From positions 78,852,520-78,916,519 of the forward strand of contig JAKCOZ010000001.1 in NCBI GenBank assembly GCA_022605955.1: 64,000 nucleotides of DNA, written 5' to 3'. Under the pieces are notes generated by a model, which saw nothing but the letters and a program-made list of their open reading frames with translations, searched no databases and had not been told where the DNA came from. Position 1 is the stretch's first letter. The number at the start of each line of letters is the position of its first letter. The position numbers were made by a program, and so were the translations under genes. This stretch comes from Rallus limicola. Its lineage: Eukaryota > Chordata > Aves > Gruiformes > Rallidae. Below, piece after piece: positions 1-13,889 of this stretch.

Positions 1-3000
1 CATGGCTCAGATAGCAGTCCCTGATCCCACATCCATTAATTTCTCTCAGTGCTCCCTTCAGAGGTGCTTCTCTGCTAGGTTGATGTCATCAGGCTGCACA
101 AAACACTTGCTGTGATCTGCCTGTCCTCTGGGTGATGTGTTTCCAATGAATTAATAGGAGACCTAAACCTGGTAGGTATCACTGCTTCATCTTTGCAAGG
201 GCAGAGAGGGCAAGCTGAGGTACATCTGCTCTTTCACGGGCATGGATGAATCTGAGAGAAGGCACCTCTCCATTGCCTGAGGCCATTCTCACTCACCACC
301 CTGCCCTGAGTTAATTAAAGCAGCAGAGTTTCCCCTCTGAGCCCTCTTATGTCAGAATAAAAGTTGCTTACAGCTGCTTTTTAATTCATAGTTTCCTTAC
401 AGACTGTATTTGGATCATCATAAGCTGTTTCCAATCCTACAGAGTGCAAGTGAATATGGGGGGTCTTCAAAGAAATGCATGTAACAGCAGCACAATTTTA
501 CAGGTGGGCAAGCTCCAAGCAATGTGACTGAAGGCATGTGAATATTCACAGCCATTAAAGTAAAAGTAAACACAGTTTGGATGGGCTAATAGATTCAAAC
601 AGTGAATGCTGTAGCAGGAACTGCCATCAGTGTCTGTGAACGAAGAAAGACAAAGTTCATCCAAAAAAAAATGTAATGTGTTCACTCTCTATCATTCACC
701 CAACCACAGCTTCTCCTCAGGGAGACCAAACTGGTAATGGTTGGAACTGGGGAAGGCAAAGCAAAAGGTGCAAGAAAAATGGCAACAGAAACCAACCCTT
801 TTTTCATGTTTCACCTATTTGTGCTAAACTATTCAATGCATCTTCTCAGGGTAGGTCAGACATGGAGCCCTCGGGCAGGAACAATGACTTACAGTAATAC
901 CCCTCAGACTCTCCATGTTGGCTCTGAAAGATGGTCCGAGGATGGTTCGTCACTGTTGTATCACAGGACCTCCTCAAAGGAAGGAGAGATGCCACCTCCC
1001 ATTCGCTATTGCACTGCAAGGTAGTAGGAGTAGAAGGCTTAGCACCTGGCCAGGTTGAGAGGAATGGCCTACTGGTGGTTCTCTTGTCCTTATAGCCATG
1101 CTCCTGAATAAACCTCCAGAAGTTAGCTATCATTAGTGTCTCAACAAATTACAGTAAGGTTTTGGGACCGGCTCCTCTGGGTGCTTTAGTAGACCTGAAC
1201 TTTATTAGACATCTTCCAGAAAGTCAGCAGAGTCTTTGCACATTTGCTTCAATGTTATTAATTTACAAGGGTTACTCAATTAAGACAGTCCACTAACTTG
1301 TAAAACTTTACTTATTTACACTGTTTCTTGGAGAGGGATTTTCTCAAAGCGTGATGATGATAAGCTTAGGCATTACAAATCCTCTCGCTGCTTTTGTCAA
1401 CAGGCAGCCTGAGAGCATTAATCAGAGACGCATGCTTCCAGTGCTTCTAGTGGCTTCTCTCCAGTTCCCCACTGCTGGCCACGGCCCTGCGATGTGCTGC
1501 CTTTGTCCCAAGTCTGCATGCCAGTATTAGCCTTTCTCAGGGCTGGAAACCCCATTTGAAAGGCAGCAGCAAACTGGGATGTTCTCATGACCCCTTTTTT
1601 TTGGGTAGCAGGCAAGACTGTCTTTACCTCAAACACAAAGCACTCTCCCTAAAGTGTGCATTTCAGCTCAAGGCAGCTTCTCCACACCATACAAGTGTGC
1701 ACCAGCTGCATGATGCTGGGCAAGATGTGGGGTACACTCGGACTTCAAAGCATGCTCCCATTAATTGCTTTCCAGCCAAGTGAAAAAATCCTCTTCAAAT
1801 GATTCCTGCAGAGAAGGGAAATGGAGCACAGGGTGAGAAGGACTTGGGAGTGTTTTGTCCTCCAAGCCCTCAAGACTGTCTTGATCACCTTGAGGGGTGT
1901 CCCAAATGCTCCTTGTTTGTCTAGGAGCCTCCAAATTATTTCAGTCCAAGCCAGTTACACAGCGCTCTGTTATTCACACTGCAAATGTGGTAGGTAAATG
2001 CTGCTGATCTGTAACTCCTGGGAGGTGCTGGTACACATTAATGGTATGAGGAACTTGATGACATTTCTGCGCTGCCCCAGCCTGGAGTGTTATATATCCC
2101 CATGTCACTGCTGGAAGTGAAATTTAACAAAGGAGAGGTTCCTGCTAGTTACTGAGGTTTTGCTCTGGGAAACTGAAGAATCCTCGTCTCCCTGGTGTGC
2201 AGACATTGGTGGATGAAGGGTGAAGTTTGAACCCCCCTGAAAGGTTGGGACAATTCCTTCCTCTGTGATGGAAACACTGAGATGGCACTGAGGAACATGA
2301 ACCCATCTACTAGGTTGTTTGGGCAAGAAAGCCACTATTTTGTGCAGTGATAAATAAGGGTAGTATCTGGCTGCCAGAACGGGCAGGTCCTAGAGACACA
2401 GAGGGTTTGCCACAAGTTGTGTAGAAGCGAATTATTGCTCCTTCTGATCCTTTGCCAGCACCTGCCTGTCTGGCTGCTCAGACTTCTTTGTGTACTATCA
2501 GAGCATTATTCTCTGTATTGACATTTGCTGCCTTTAAAAGCTTCAGGGAGATGATAAGCCATTGCCTCCTTACATGGAAAATGCCAGAAATGAAATTGGT
2601 TGCAGTGGGTTCTCCCTTCACTAAGAACACCATGGTTTCGTGAACCTGTCATACCTAACTGCTGGTGGCCTTTGCTGCCTTGAAGGGGCTTTGCTTCTTG
2701 AAGCAAATTGATTTCCCCTCAGAGTCAACATGAAAGCAAAATTGTTCAGCCCTGACTGTTCTACAGGTGCCTGTGCAAGATCTAATGTACGTGTTACTCT
2801 GCATACAAGGATGTTGCTAGGAAACTTGTGAGGGCTAAATGAGGAAACGTTGTTAGTAGAGGCAAGCAACAGGGCCTCTAACATCTTCCTTTGCAGTCCT
2901 GCCCATGGTCATTATTACATAAACAGAGCCAGCTGTGTAGTTGGGTTGGGTCATCAACTGTTGTTAGTAGGACTGTTTAAATGGAGGGTGGGGGGAGGCA

Positions 3001-3982
3001 GAGATGACATTTGGTGTTGTTCATGTGGAGTTTTTTTGTGGCTTTGCCCTCCCAAGTAAGCTTCATTGCACTACCTGCTTTTGGAAAGAGTAGGTAAGTG
3101 TTTTCTCTGTGATTAGTTGGTGGGCACTGCTCTGCTATTATTTTGCAGTACCTGTTTGCCACTCACCGGTGACCAATGTGAACCAGCCTGTTGCAGGCCT
3201 GCCTGAGTTGGGACAGTGCTTTCCCAATCAGCCTGAAAATCTTTTGTAGTGTCTTAAGCACTGAGGAGGTGACTTTTTGCCACTACCTTTGTTGGTCTCC
3301 AGAGGGCCTCTTAACGTTTAATTCAGCAGAGAGGTGATCTTGAATGTGAGGTTTTCCTCCCAGTCTTTGTGGCCTGTTAGAGCCCAGGGGATGCAAAGGG
3401 AGCAGGGACTGCTAATACCTCACATTTGGAAGAGGCTCAGGTTGCCTTTGGGTGTGCTTTGTACATGATCTTCCCCAGTGAATGCCTCTTGCCTTGTCCT
3501 CCTAAAGGCTTATTATTCCTGTAACAAGCTTTGCTCTTCCTGCCCTTACCACAAGAAGGAACCCTTTTTGCTTGTTGCAGAGGGTTAGGGAGTGCTAAGC
3601 TTGCCCACTTTTGGAGAAACGTTAAATTGTGTTATGTACTTTCCACCTGCTGTAAAAGTTAGGGCTGGCAATCCTGGTTTGTTCCCAGGTGAAGGTATGA
3701 TGTTCTGCTACTTTAGCTTCTAAATTCTTCAGTACATACTACTTCCCTTCATGTCATTACTTGTTAGGGGTTTTTGTAATAATTGGTTAAAAAGAAAAAT
3801 CCAAAGCTAAACCACCAAGTTTAGTAAACTGCATCAGAAAAGGCTGTCTCTGGGTATAACCATTTGTTCTCTCAGCCAAGAGGGACCTGCAGGTGCCTGC
3901 TGTCAGCTGAAGAGGGGAAGTCTTTGCTGTAGTGTGATGGGTGGATGAGAGCAAGTCAAGTGCCAGATAAGCTTTTTTTCCT

Positions 3983-4011
3983 GGTGGGGAGGGGAGGGGT
4001 GGGGTGTGTGG
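3983..4011 (+). repeat. G-rich tract with four G4 runs (quadruplex-type)
   Basis: The + strand reads four closely spaced runs of four G separated by single A or T residues, followed by a short TG tail. This satisfies the G3+N1-7 pattern for an intramolecular G-quadruplex. It lies in otherwise unremarkable non-coding DNA; no gene context gives it a role. Confidence 0.6.
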
Positions 4012-4884
4012 AGTTGTTCCTCATGTGCTCCGAAGTATAATGACTTTATGTGGCTCAACCTGAAGGAGCCTTGATAACTTCTTTAGCCCACTGCTGTTTC
4101 AAAAAAATAGCCCACTGAAATAATTTAGTGAGTTGAAAATGTTTATTAGAAGAATTTTCTCCATGGCTCCCTAGTGTTCAGATTGAGATTTTTAAAAAAA
4201 ATATATAGTCTTGGAGGCTTTGCATGCCTAAAAGATTGATTTCCCTCCATCTCTTAGCTGATCTAATAAAAACTAATTCTTTTCCCTACAAACCTCATCT
4301 GAGATACAGCCTAAAGCCTTCACAACTACAACAATACTACTACTGTGAACAAAGTTACCTCCACTTCAACGAACCCAACTGTGCAGAACTGAAAGGGAAT
4401 TAGCTGTGCAACTATTTAAAAATGACTCAAATGCATTTCTATGCACAGAAAGTCATAGCATTAAAATCTCAAGTCTTTTCAAGACACGTGTCCCCTTTGT
4501 GCAGCTGGGAATTGCCCTTCCCTAATAGCATGAAGCTCCCATTTCTATCCCTTCATGACCATCAGACATTCAAGTTGAGAGGGTTTTTGTTGTACAGGGT
4601 TTTTATGCCTAGAAAAGCATTGCTCGCCCAAGGCTGAATCTGAATCTTGTCTGTCCTGAGTGGGGATAGTTTGGGGAGAAATGCCTTTGAAACTGGTGGG
4701 TTATTTGTAACACTAGAATACATCTCAGTGAAGATGGATTAATGGGTAGAGTACAGCTGAGCTGGTGAAAGGTACATGATTAATTCAGTTTTGACAGGAT
4801 TGTATAATTTATAGGCTGAATCACACCTCCAATTAGGCCTATCACATTCTTTATTTCTATAGCTGTAGAGCCTAGGAATGCCAT

Positions 4885-4945
4885 AGCTGAATGTCACCCA
4901 TGGAGTGCATGGTGCTGTACAAACATAAGTAAAGGCACCATGTGA
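4885..4945 (+). repeat. Possible MIR/CORE-SINE-like relic
   Basis: The stretch contains a match to the 'GTGCTGTACAAACA' type segment found in old reptile/bird SINE relics, preceded by a 'catggagtgcatgg' segment. It is short and heavily diverged. Assignment is from memory of the consensus, so it is weak. Confidence 0.35.
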
Positions 4946-6584
4946 GAGAGACTGTATACCTGAAAAATACTGAGACCATTTTGGAAGGCAGTGCTGCTCA
5001 CCAGCTAACTATCAGACTACTGAAGCTTCCCATTTTCTGTCTTTGTAGTAATTCCTTCATGGAGGCAAAGCTTGGTTCCGTGGAGAAATAAGCTGGGGTA
5101 GGCTATCTAAAGGAGCAAAAGAATTGCAAAGGTGGATGTCCAGTGATGTTGATTATGTGGATTTTGGGTGCCTGGGTCACCAGAGATAGTGAAATTGTAA
5201 CACTAGGCTATAGATGGGAAGAGGAGTTTGCCTGTAAAAGAAAGTGTGCCTCATTTATAGGTGTGATCAAGATGGTGAAGAAAGCTGGCTGAGCTGGAGC
5301 TCCTGGTTCCTTTTAAAGGGCATTAGCTGCCTTTGCTGTGGGCACCAAGCAGGCTTGAGCTGAACTGCTGCCCCTTTACAGTGGGGTGGAAGGACTCCCT
5401 GCCAAATGATTGCAAAGGAGATGCCTGTCAAATCCCCTAGCTGCTGTTGCTGCACTGAAGACCTTGCTGCTATGCCTCTACCTGTAGGACTTGCAAGGCT
5501 GTTGTAGGAGCTCTGCTGTGCGGCTCTGTGTCATACCTTGAGGCCACTGTTCTTTGCACAGTTTGTGTGTTCCCCTTGCTAGTGATTTAGGAAGTATCAC
5601 TGCATAAATCATTATGCAGGGAAATAACTTAGCATCTCTGCCAGGTGTCTGTTTTCCTGTAGTCTTCCCCAGTACTTCAGACTGGATTGGTAATGAGCAG
5701 AGAGCTATATTTGTGCAGAAGTGTGATGCCGGCTCCTTAAGGGATTCATTTATTGGGCTGCAGGCCAAGGCATATTCTGGCCCTTGATTGCATGTTGCAC
5801 TTAGTTAGTCCAGTGGGTAAGGTTTTAAATTTTCAGTCAACACAAATGCATTGTTGCACAGTCCTCTGACTTTCTTACTAGCAATATGTGAATAATGAGG
5901 CATGGGGCTAAGGAGGAAAGAATCAATGGTGGTGTTTATCTGAGGAGGGTCAAGATCTACTCAGTTTCTGTGGGCTCCTTCTGGTACAGGTGAGTTAAGT
6001 ATTGCGCTCCTGTCTCTTCACAGCATCAAGGCCCATTTATGAGACACTTCTGAAAAAAAACTGGTTTGTAGCTGCTTGCCTTTGCCTTCCTAGACAAAGC
6101 CAGATGCTTTGTTCCCTTTCGGGAGAAGGATTCATCGTTGGAGATGACACCTCCTGGAAACCATTATAGAACATAGTATCCCTGGTAACTGGAGCTGATA
6201 TTTCTATACTCAGAAGAAATCTGTGCCATGTTAAGCTCAGAGTTGGATGGGTGGGGGAAGATAACTTCAGGAAAAGCTGCTCTAAGCCCAGAGGTAGCAT
6301 CGTGAGTCCATGTGAAGTGTCCAAATGTGCAAGTGTAAGCCCAGTCCTAAATACTGCAGTACCTGCATCATCTTTCAAACAGTGATATGTCCAGGGAAGT
6401 CACTTCTATCATCTCACCTGTTCTACACACATTTAAATTGATTACTGGAGTGATACTGCTCTGAGGAAAACTAAGTTGGGTATCAAGCCCTGTATGAGTG
6501 CAAGCTTGCTATGATTCTCTAATGATTGAATTGAGTACTGTTGTGGTGACATAGAGGCTTTGATTCACTACCACATGTGAAAAC

Positions 6585-6700
6585 AAGGAGAAACGAAGGG
6601 AGCTGGGCTTCTTCAGCCTGGAGCATGTCAGGGAAACAAACAGCTTTCTTCTAGTGTGGAGATTATCAAGAAGATGACTCTGAGGATAAATGATCACTGC
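6585..6700 (+). repeat. Degraded CR1-type LINE fragment (internal)
   Basis: The segment 'gagctgggcttcttcagcct' followed by 'ggag' matches the conserved CR1 ORF2 3' region normally read as '...gagctggggctgttcagcctggag'. Flanks quickly lose similarity, so it is an old, truncated, non-functional copy on the + strand. Confidence 0.4.
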
Positions 6701-7951
6701 AATAGGTAGCTCAGGTTTTGGAAGAAGTTCTCCAAAACCTCCAAAGACACAGAATGATCAAAGCCACTAGCAACCTAGTCTGATTTGAACGTTGACCCTG
6801 CTGAAACTGTTAATTTGTTTTTTTAGTAAGAAATTATTTTTAAAATATTTTGCTGAACTTAGTTGCCTCATAGGCAGTATTTTTAATTCAGAGCTTTTAA
6901 AAAGAATCTTTCAAAGTCTTTCTGTATTTGAGAAGTACTAGGACTGAAATCTCTCCACAAAAGATGTAATGTGAAGAAAAACACTTCTGGTAAAAATTCA
7001 GTTGATGATCTTGGACCTGGTTGTCCAAACCATGACATTGGCCAATGCTCAGTTTTTGATGTGTCTAGACAGAGTGAATAATGTTGGGGGTGGTAGCTAG
7101 AACTTCTCAGAATTATTTCATATACATATGCCAGTTGCACCCAAGGGCCCACTGGTAATGAAGCTCCTAATAGATTGGTCCAACACATCCCTTTGAAGAA
7201 CACACAGATAAAGAAAAAAGTGAATTTATTATTAAGGACTTAATTTAGCTGAGTTAAGTTGAATCTGTGCTACCAAACTGAGAGCTACAATTAGTTTCCT
7301 AGAAGGCTGATCCTCCATAGTTCTCCAGATGGGTTTAAGGGATAACACTCCACCAGCACAACATGCTCGCACTGACCCACCTACACCCAGCTAATACTAC
7401 TACCTCACATCTTCCTGGAGTCCTGATGCTTTCAAAAGGACAGCCTCAGTAGAGGTCCCATACTCCCATAGCTCCTTGCACTGACACTGTATAGAGAAAT
7501 GCAGGTATGGTGTGATAACAGAGGATGCAGTGCAGAGGAGAACAGGCATGGGGTGATGAGAAAAGAGGTGTACCGCTATATGCTCCAGGGCTATAAACAT
7601 CTCCTCAGTGATCAGATGAAGTCATGCAGGCATGAGCTGAGCAAAAACAATATTAAAGATAAAAAAGAGGAAAATCCAATATATGTAAAAGTCTCCTGTG
7701 TCATAAGTCTGGATGCAGCAAGGAAAGAGGAGTATGGTGCAAAATGTTGCTAGAAAATGTATAAACCCAGCTCCACATGGACCTCAGGTGGAGCAGGAAG
7801 AATACATCAGTATCGTGCTCCTGCATATGAAGAGGGAGATGAGATTTTTGCCAGGAAGTGTGTAAAACAATTTCAACTATATTATCACTCAGACTTTTTC
7901 CATATATTATTTCTTTATTTTTTTTTCCCTCTAATTTGATCTAAGCTGTCA
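6701..7951. other. Non-coding DNA, nothing specific seen
   Basis: AT-rich sequence with small chance open frames on both strands. No repeat, exon or RNA gene could be supported. Confidence 0.5.
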
Positions 7952-8472
7952 TGGTTTAACCTGGCAGGCAGCTAAAACAACCACAGAGTCATTCAATTAC
8001 CACCCAGTGGGATGGGAAAGAGAATCAAAAATTTTAAAAAAAGTAAAACTCATGGGTTCAGATAAGGACAGAACAGGAAGACAGTGATGATAATAAACAA
8101 AGCCAAGTGATGAACAGCACAATTTCTCACTACCAAAAGTTGATGGTCTGCAAGACTCTGAGCTGCCCCACCTTCCAGCCCACCCCTCCAGTTATATATG
8201 GAGCATGACATCATATGTTATAGAATATTCCTTTGGCCAGTCAGGGTTGGCTGTCCTGGCTGTGTTCCCTGCCAGCTTCTTGGGTGCCCCCCACCTTCTC
8301 ATTGGCAGGGCAGCAAGAGAGGCTGAAGAGTCCCTGACTTTTTGAAAATAACTAAAAACATGAGTGTGTTGTCAACAGTATTCTCATCCTAAATCTAAAC
8401 CACAAGACTGTCTTCTACTACTTTCTTCTATGAAGAAGAAAATTAACTCTATCCCTGCCAAAACTAGTAAAT
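7952..8472 (-). mobile_element. Solo LTR of an avian endogenous retrovirus, minus orientation
   Basis: On the + strand the element opens with TGTCATGGTTTAACC and closes near 'ttaactctatccctgcc', which is the antisense form of an LTR family I recall in many neoavian genomes. Shared landmarks in order are a 'cccagtgggatggg' block, 'aaactcatgggttcagataa', 'gttatatatggagcatgacatca' (antisense promoter area), 'ggccagtcagggtt', 'ctgtgttccctgccagcttctt', and 'gaagaaaattaactctatcc'. No gag, pol or env frame lies next to it, so it is read as a solo LTR left by recombination. I found no convincing target-site duplication, and the right boundary is uncertain by about 10 bases. The copy near 43 kb belongs to the same family in the opposite orientation. 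Confidence 0.8.
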
Positions 8473-9542
8473 ATTTGATTAGACTGTTAACTTCAGTGAC
8501 ACTGATGGTAAATTCTTGGTTTTGCATATAAGATCTGTTTCCATATTGTCCATAGTAAGAATTTGAGGGCAGTGGTGGCACCCAGTAGGTGAGTGATAGT
8601 CATGAAAAAAAAATATGATGAGAAGAGGTAGTAACTTCCTCAGCTTTGTGCCTTCTGGCATGAGATATTCTCCTGCCATCCCAACTTGCAGTACTGTATG
8701 AGACTGAGCTTCTCTGGAGAAACCAGCAAGTGAGAGATACCACAGGGTGCTTGCAGATTGTGTATCAGGTGGCACAGGGGGAGAGAGGTGAGATGTGTTT
8801 TTTCTAAGGGTTAAGGCACACAGACATTACCACTTCTGCTAGTTGTCACCTCCTCAACTCAGGGCTCTACTTGAAGCATCTGTTTTCCTTTCCCTTCATG
8901 TGAGAGGGGCCTTGTTAAGATTCCTGTGGGCTGACTTCTGTCTGTGCTCAGGCTTGACTGTGCTCTGCAGCAACAGCTACAAAAACCCAGAAATGTCTTG
9001 GGTATTTTTCCCCAGTGCAATCCATTCAGTCCCAGAGCGTTTTGCTAAGATAAGCAAAAAAGTAAGGCAACTGGTGTCCAGGTTTTGTACTGCTGAGTGA
9101 GGCACCTTGCTGAGACTGCTGCTCTCATTTCTCATACTGTAACTGTATTGTTGTTGAAAGCATTCATTGCCATTCACCTTTAGGAGTTTAATTTGCATAA
9201 TAATTTTTCTTGCAAGGCTTCAGAATTGGCTGATCTGGACTCTCCACTTCAAAATATCTTGACTGTGCTTTTCAATATGCACACAATGCTGTGAGAGAGA
9301 ACAAAACGATCTTGTTGTGTTACCATAGAGACATTCAGGGTCTAAGAAGGGTTCTTGCTTGAAATCGGACTGTTAAAGGGACAAGGGGCTGTTAAAATTT
9401 GATGAAGGGTTTAATTCTTGACCAGGCACCGGTATAAATCAGTGTCATCAGGGTGAAGTGAACTGGCAGTCCCAATGTAGTGCTTTACAGACAGCACTCT
9501 TCAGTCCAACTGGCCCAAAGGGGCTGTCATCTTGGTACATTC

Positions 9543-9602
9543 AGAGGAAAAAGAAAGGAAGAAGAAGGAAAAAAAAAAGGGTGGAGAGAGGGGGGGGAAA
9601 GG
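9543..9602 (+). repeat. Polypurine tract
   Basis: About 60 nt of almost pure A/G on the + strand with a single T interruption, ending in a run of eight or more G. Such homopurine stretches can form triplex DNA and are common microsatellite-like sequence; no gene function is implied. Confidence 0.75.
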
Positions 9603-10163
9603 TCCAGGAAATTCACTTGAAAATGCTAAACCACTTTATGCTTTTCCTTCATTTCTCCCCCCTTCTTTTGATTTGAGTGCTAATTAAGAGGCTTTCCTTT
9701 GCACTTAGACAACTCAACTTTGCTTTTTAAGCATACATTTTTTAAGCACCACTAAATGAAGGCAGGAGTGAGGGAAGGTGCAGGGCTGACAACTCTGTGC
9801 CAGAGGCTGGAGTCCCCACGTTCGCAGTTAAAGGCAAAGAGTAGCACTTCTCTGTAGACCTGGAGGGGTCTACATGACTGAGGCTGAGAGGACACTACCT
9901 TCTCAGCCTGTTGAGTTTAGTGTTGGTGCTGTAATTGCCACCTATAGAGTTTTGTGCAATTGAGGGAGAAGCAAGACCTTTCCTATATACATAAAGGGGA
10001 GCAAAAATTGGTTGTGAGTAGATTTAGCAACACAACCTTCTGGCAGTTAATGTTGTCTTTGCCTGGGACTATCAGTGGGCTACCAGGGTGCTTGCAAATG
10101 CTACTTGCCAAACTATTTAAAAGCCCTAGTGCAAAATAGAGAGAGATGCTGTACTCTGCCCTA

Positions 10164-10213
10164 TTGATGTGGACTCTGGAATTATATTATTTGATGTGGA
10201 CCCTGGAATTATA
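10164..10213 (+). repeat. Two-copy tandem duplication, 27-bp period
   Basis: A 23-nt unit starting TTGATGTGGA and ending GGAATTATA occurs at 10164-10186 and again at 10191-10213, with one T/C difference. Only two copies are present, so this is a local duplication and not a satellite array. Confidence 0.85.
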
Positions 10214-13200
10214 ATCCTTAAAAGGGCATTTGAAGGAGCGTTGGTGAACATGCTTCGAAAATTCACCTTTTGTTGCTGAGTGACTGTGGTGGGAGACAGA
10301 AATCTGCCTGGTGTTAAACATGGAGCTATACCTCTCCTCTCCAATAGCAGCTGCTGGTTCAAGCTCTTAGGACCTCCTGCCTTTGGAATCTGGTGAAGAG
10401 ACTTTAATCTTCCCCGCTGTCCTTAAATCAGCCCTGATGACTTCTTTATCCTAAATTCTGGACCTCATTAACTCACTTGATGACTGTTTTGTTATGCAGT
10501 AAGCAAGGTGAGTTCTTTTTAAAAGACAGTTCAGCTCTCTTTGCTGTGCAACAAACCCTTTCTGGCCCAGGAGAATGTGAATTATGCACACCTTGCCCTG
10601 CATAGGAAACCACGTGGCCCATGGCTAATGCTAAGCAACAGCAGGCGAAGCTGTCAGTAGAGGCTTGGAAGCTCGAGTTCCTGTCAGCAGCGGTTTACAG
10701 GGTGGTTTAGACTCCTGCCAGAACAGGTGAAAGGAAGATGATCTGGCCTGGGCTCATGGCAGTGTCCCAGCAGTACAGCAAAAGCTGACAGGAGAGGTTT
10801 GAGTCTGAAGTGGAGCGTGGGCAACTACAAACGTTAACCAGCAGGTTGTGCCAAGGTGCAAGATTACGTTTTATTCTTATATTGCTTTATTCTGATGCTG
10901 CTTCTAAACAGAAAACTTTTTCTATGTGGCTACCTTGGATGTAGTTGACTCTCTGTGTTAGAGGATCAAGTCTGAAGATGCTACACACTTGTCCCATGAA
11001 TGCAGGGATGAAGTGCATGGTCTCCAAGATTCAGTTGCTTTGGTGTGGTGGTAATAATTAATAATTGTATTTTATAGGTGGAAACCTTGCTCAAACTGAC
11101 CTTTAGGTCACTAATACATAGCTACACACACTGTGTGGGCTGCCTATCTAGTCTCTGGCTACCTTGCACTGTGGATACCAAAAATCTGAGCTTTCTCCTG
11201 CCTTAGTCTGGCAAAGATGCTTTGCCTCACTGTAAAGTAACAGCCAACTTTGTAGCTCCCTGTGCCCAGCAAGCCTCTCCTGAGTTGGGAGCAGTCACGA
11301 GGGTGCTACAGAGATACCCACATTGCTCTGTGGGTTCAGGAAAGTAGGTGTTTGCTGAATGTGGAAGCCTCTGCCCTGTGCTCTCCAGGCTGTCCCATGT
11401 ATCCCTGGGGGTTTCACCATTACCTGGGATATCTCTGACCTTTCTAGATAACTTGCAGAAGTAACTCTTAATGCAGCAAGTTATTGATGCAGGCACTGTT
11501 AGCAACACCAAGATTAAGCAAAGTGGCTGTATGTCTGCTGGCACAAGCTTTTTGGTCTTGTTTTCCTCTTTATTTGTTTTTAGTCCTCATAGGAAAAAGC
11601 AAGTCAGTGGCCAGGAAACATTATGTATGGGTACTAGTTGCCAAGGAACATTGAGCAGTTAAGAAATGCAGGAATCTGCAACATCTCTTGTTAGACCAGT
11701 GAACGTAATAAGGCAAAAAACAGATGGGTTTTCAGGCACAGAAGCCTTTCCCTGGGTCAATGTGACCAAAAGCATGTTGATATTTTTCAGCTACATCAGC
11801 TGGCCTGGTAAAAGTTATTGCTTCTCTGTAGAAGTTACTGCACCTCGCTTATCTTTAGATCATCACAGCCGCAGTAACGCTGCTACTAAACAAGATTCTT
11901 GCAGACCCATTTTGTATCACAACTGCAGGAATGTGTCCACAAGAGTCCTAACTTTAGTGTATTTCTTCTCAATTTTGTCATCTATTTATTTTCTGTCACA
12001 GCTGTGTGTAATAAATTCTTTCAGCAGTTCTGGTAAAAAAAAAAAAGGGAGAGTGATTGATTTCAATTTTCAGAGCTTTATGGGGTGTGCTACTTAGAAG
12101 ACTTGTCATTACCACCATTTGCTGGCGTTTAGTGGAAGATTTAATTCACCTAGCGTAATGATTTGGGGAAATCTGTTGATGTACACTTTAGAGAGTTATT
12201 ATGTAAATGGTGGCATTATGAAATGTTTTTATGTGGAGGCAGCATCCACCCTTTGCTAACAGGGGTGGTGGCATGTGTCCAACGGGGTACAACGGACACT
12301 TGTTAACCACAGCCAGAGCAGTGTGTCCAAAGAAAAGGTTTAGTGGAAGTCTTGGGGAACCATTTGTTCTCAAAATGTCTGTGTGGACTGAGTTCGGGGA
12401 GTGGAGTGAGAAAGAGATGGAGGATTTCAAATCATTGAATTAAAAAGCTTTGGTTTTGTAGATGTACACTGAAATGTGTATGGGAGTGTCTCTGGGCAGG
12501 AGGAGGAGGTAGGATTTTGTAGGTGGTGAGGTTTGTTGTTACTGCAGGAGCAGCCAGGGAAAACTCATAAGATGTAGGAATGATAGAGAAACCAGACAAG
12601 GTTATGGATTAGCTCCAAGAACGCTGAGATATTTCAGGGCAGTTAGAAAGTAGAAGAGGGGTGGGGAGGATGCAGAAATGCATTTATTCCCTATGTAAAT
12701 ACTGAGAAAAACAGCACCTTGCAGTGTGCATAGCAGAGTTGTGCTGCAGGTACTGTATGCCTGGGATGAAGAAACCAAACCAGCATGTTAAAAGGTCTAG
12801 GGGAAGGAAGCGGTGTCTCTGCCCAGCTCCTGGGCGCTTGTGATGCCTGGCTGTGAGGCTCCTTTCCCATGAAGTGGGGGCAGGCAGAGAGAGATGCTGC
12901 TTGAGGTGTAGGTCAAAGTGGCCTTGGAGAAAGAAGCAGCACTGTGGCCTACTTGAGGGCTGAGAAGTTTGAAAGTACCCCTAATCCACCCAGGTTTCCA
13001 TGGACACATCCGCTCCTGCCATCTGGCATTGAAGGAGTGTGGAAACGTGTCTGTTGTTCCAGAGTTGGTTTTGCCAGTCTTGCTGCACGGCTGATGTGCG
13101 AGCACAGGTCGCTGCTGTGGCAGGAATGAGGTTATCCCCACTGATGTGGGGGAGCGCTTGCCCCAAACGCCTGCCATGGTAATGCATGGGGCTCATGGTG

Positions 13201-13861
13201 CCAGCATCATGCACCTGACTCCAAACAGAGAGTGGATGAGAGTGAACTAGAAAATCCCCACCTCTCCCAGACCTCAGGCTCCTGCTTAAATTCCAGCATG
13301 TGGGGTTTTGAAAGCACAAACTTTTGTTCCATAAAACAGTACCCCCACATGACCATTCCTGTGGCCAGGAGAATAAAATAAATCTAGGACAGTTGAGTTG
13401 ATAAGATTATCACTGTTTCTTCTTCCATGTGTTTTGTATACATGGGTGTTCAGCAACATAAATCTGGGGGCTTGTTTTAATTTTTATTTTTTTTATTGAA
13501 AAGGTATAGAGATAGTTAATTGGCTATATCTCCAAAGGTCTGTCATATTTCTTCTCAGATAGGATTAAAACAGTTCAATCTGCAAACCCTATTTCTTCTG
13601 TCAAAAGGAGATAACCAATTCCACAGACTGAAGTTATTAATGATCAACTGAGTAAATTTTATCCATCTCTTTATATCTTGGAAGGACACTGAAGCTGATT
13701 TTGATCAATTTATAAGCAATGTCACCTTCAATAAATTCCCATCTGGCAATAGATAACCTAGTAACAAGCTGGGAGATGGCGAAGGTGATGTAAGACTTGG
13801 CATCTATTGCAGCTCTTGAACCCAACTGCATCCCCACTGTTCTATTAGAGCCATGTTAAGT

Positions 13862-13889
13862 GGGGGGGGGAGGGGAGGGGAGAGGGGGA
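13862..13889 (+). repeat. G-rich quadruplex-type tract
   Basis: Runs of nine, four, four and five G separated by single A or AGA. It fits a G-quadruplex pattern, is length-unstable, and may be error-prone in assembly. Confidence 0.7.

Larger units (their letters stand above)
1..6580. other. Presumed intergenic / 5' flanking DNA, no gene seen
   Basis: Only short open frames occur here (none above about 115 codons), they overlap in several frames, and none carries a family motif I recognise. Base composition is ordinary for non-coding vertebrate DNA. The only structures noted are a G-rich quadruplex-type tract near 3.98 kb, a short MIR-like relic near 4.9 kb, and homopolymer A/T runs such as 4191-4208. 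I see no CpG island, tRNA or snRNA. I infer flanking DNA; a lowly expressed non-coding RNA cannot be excluded from sequence alone. Confidence 0.6.
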
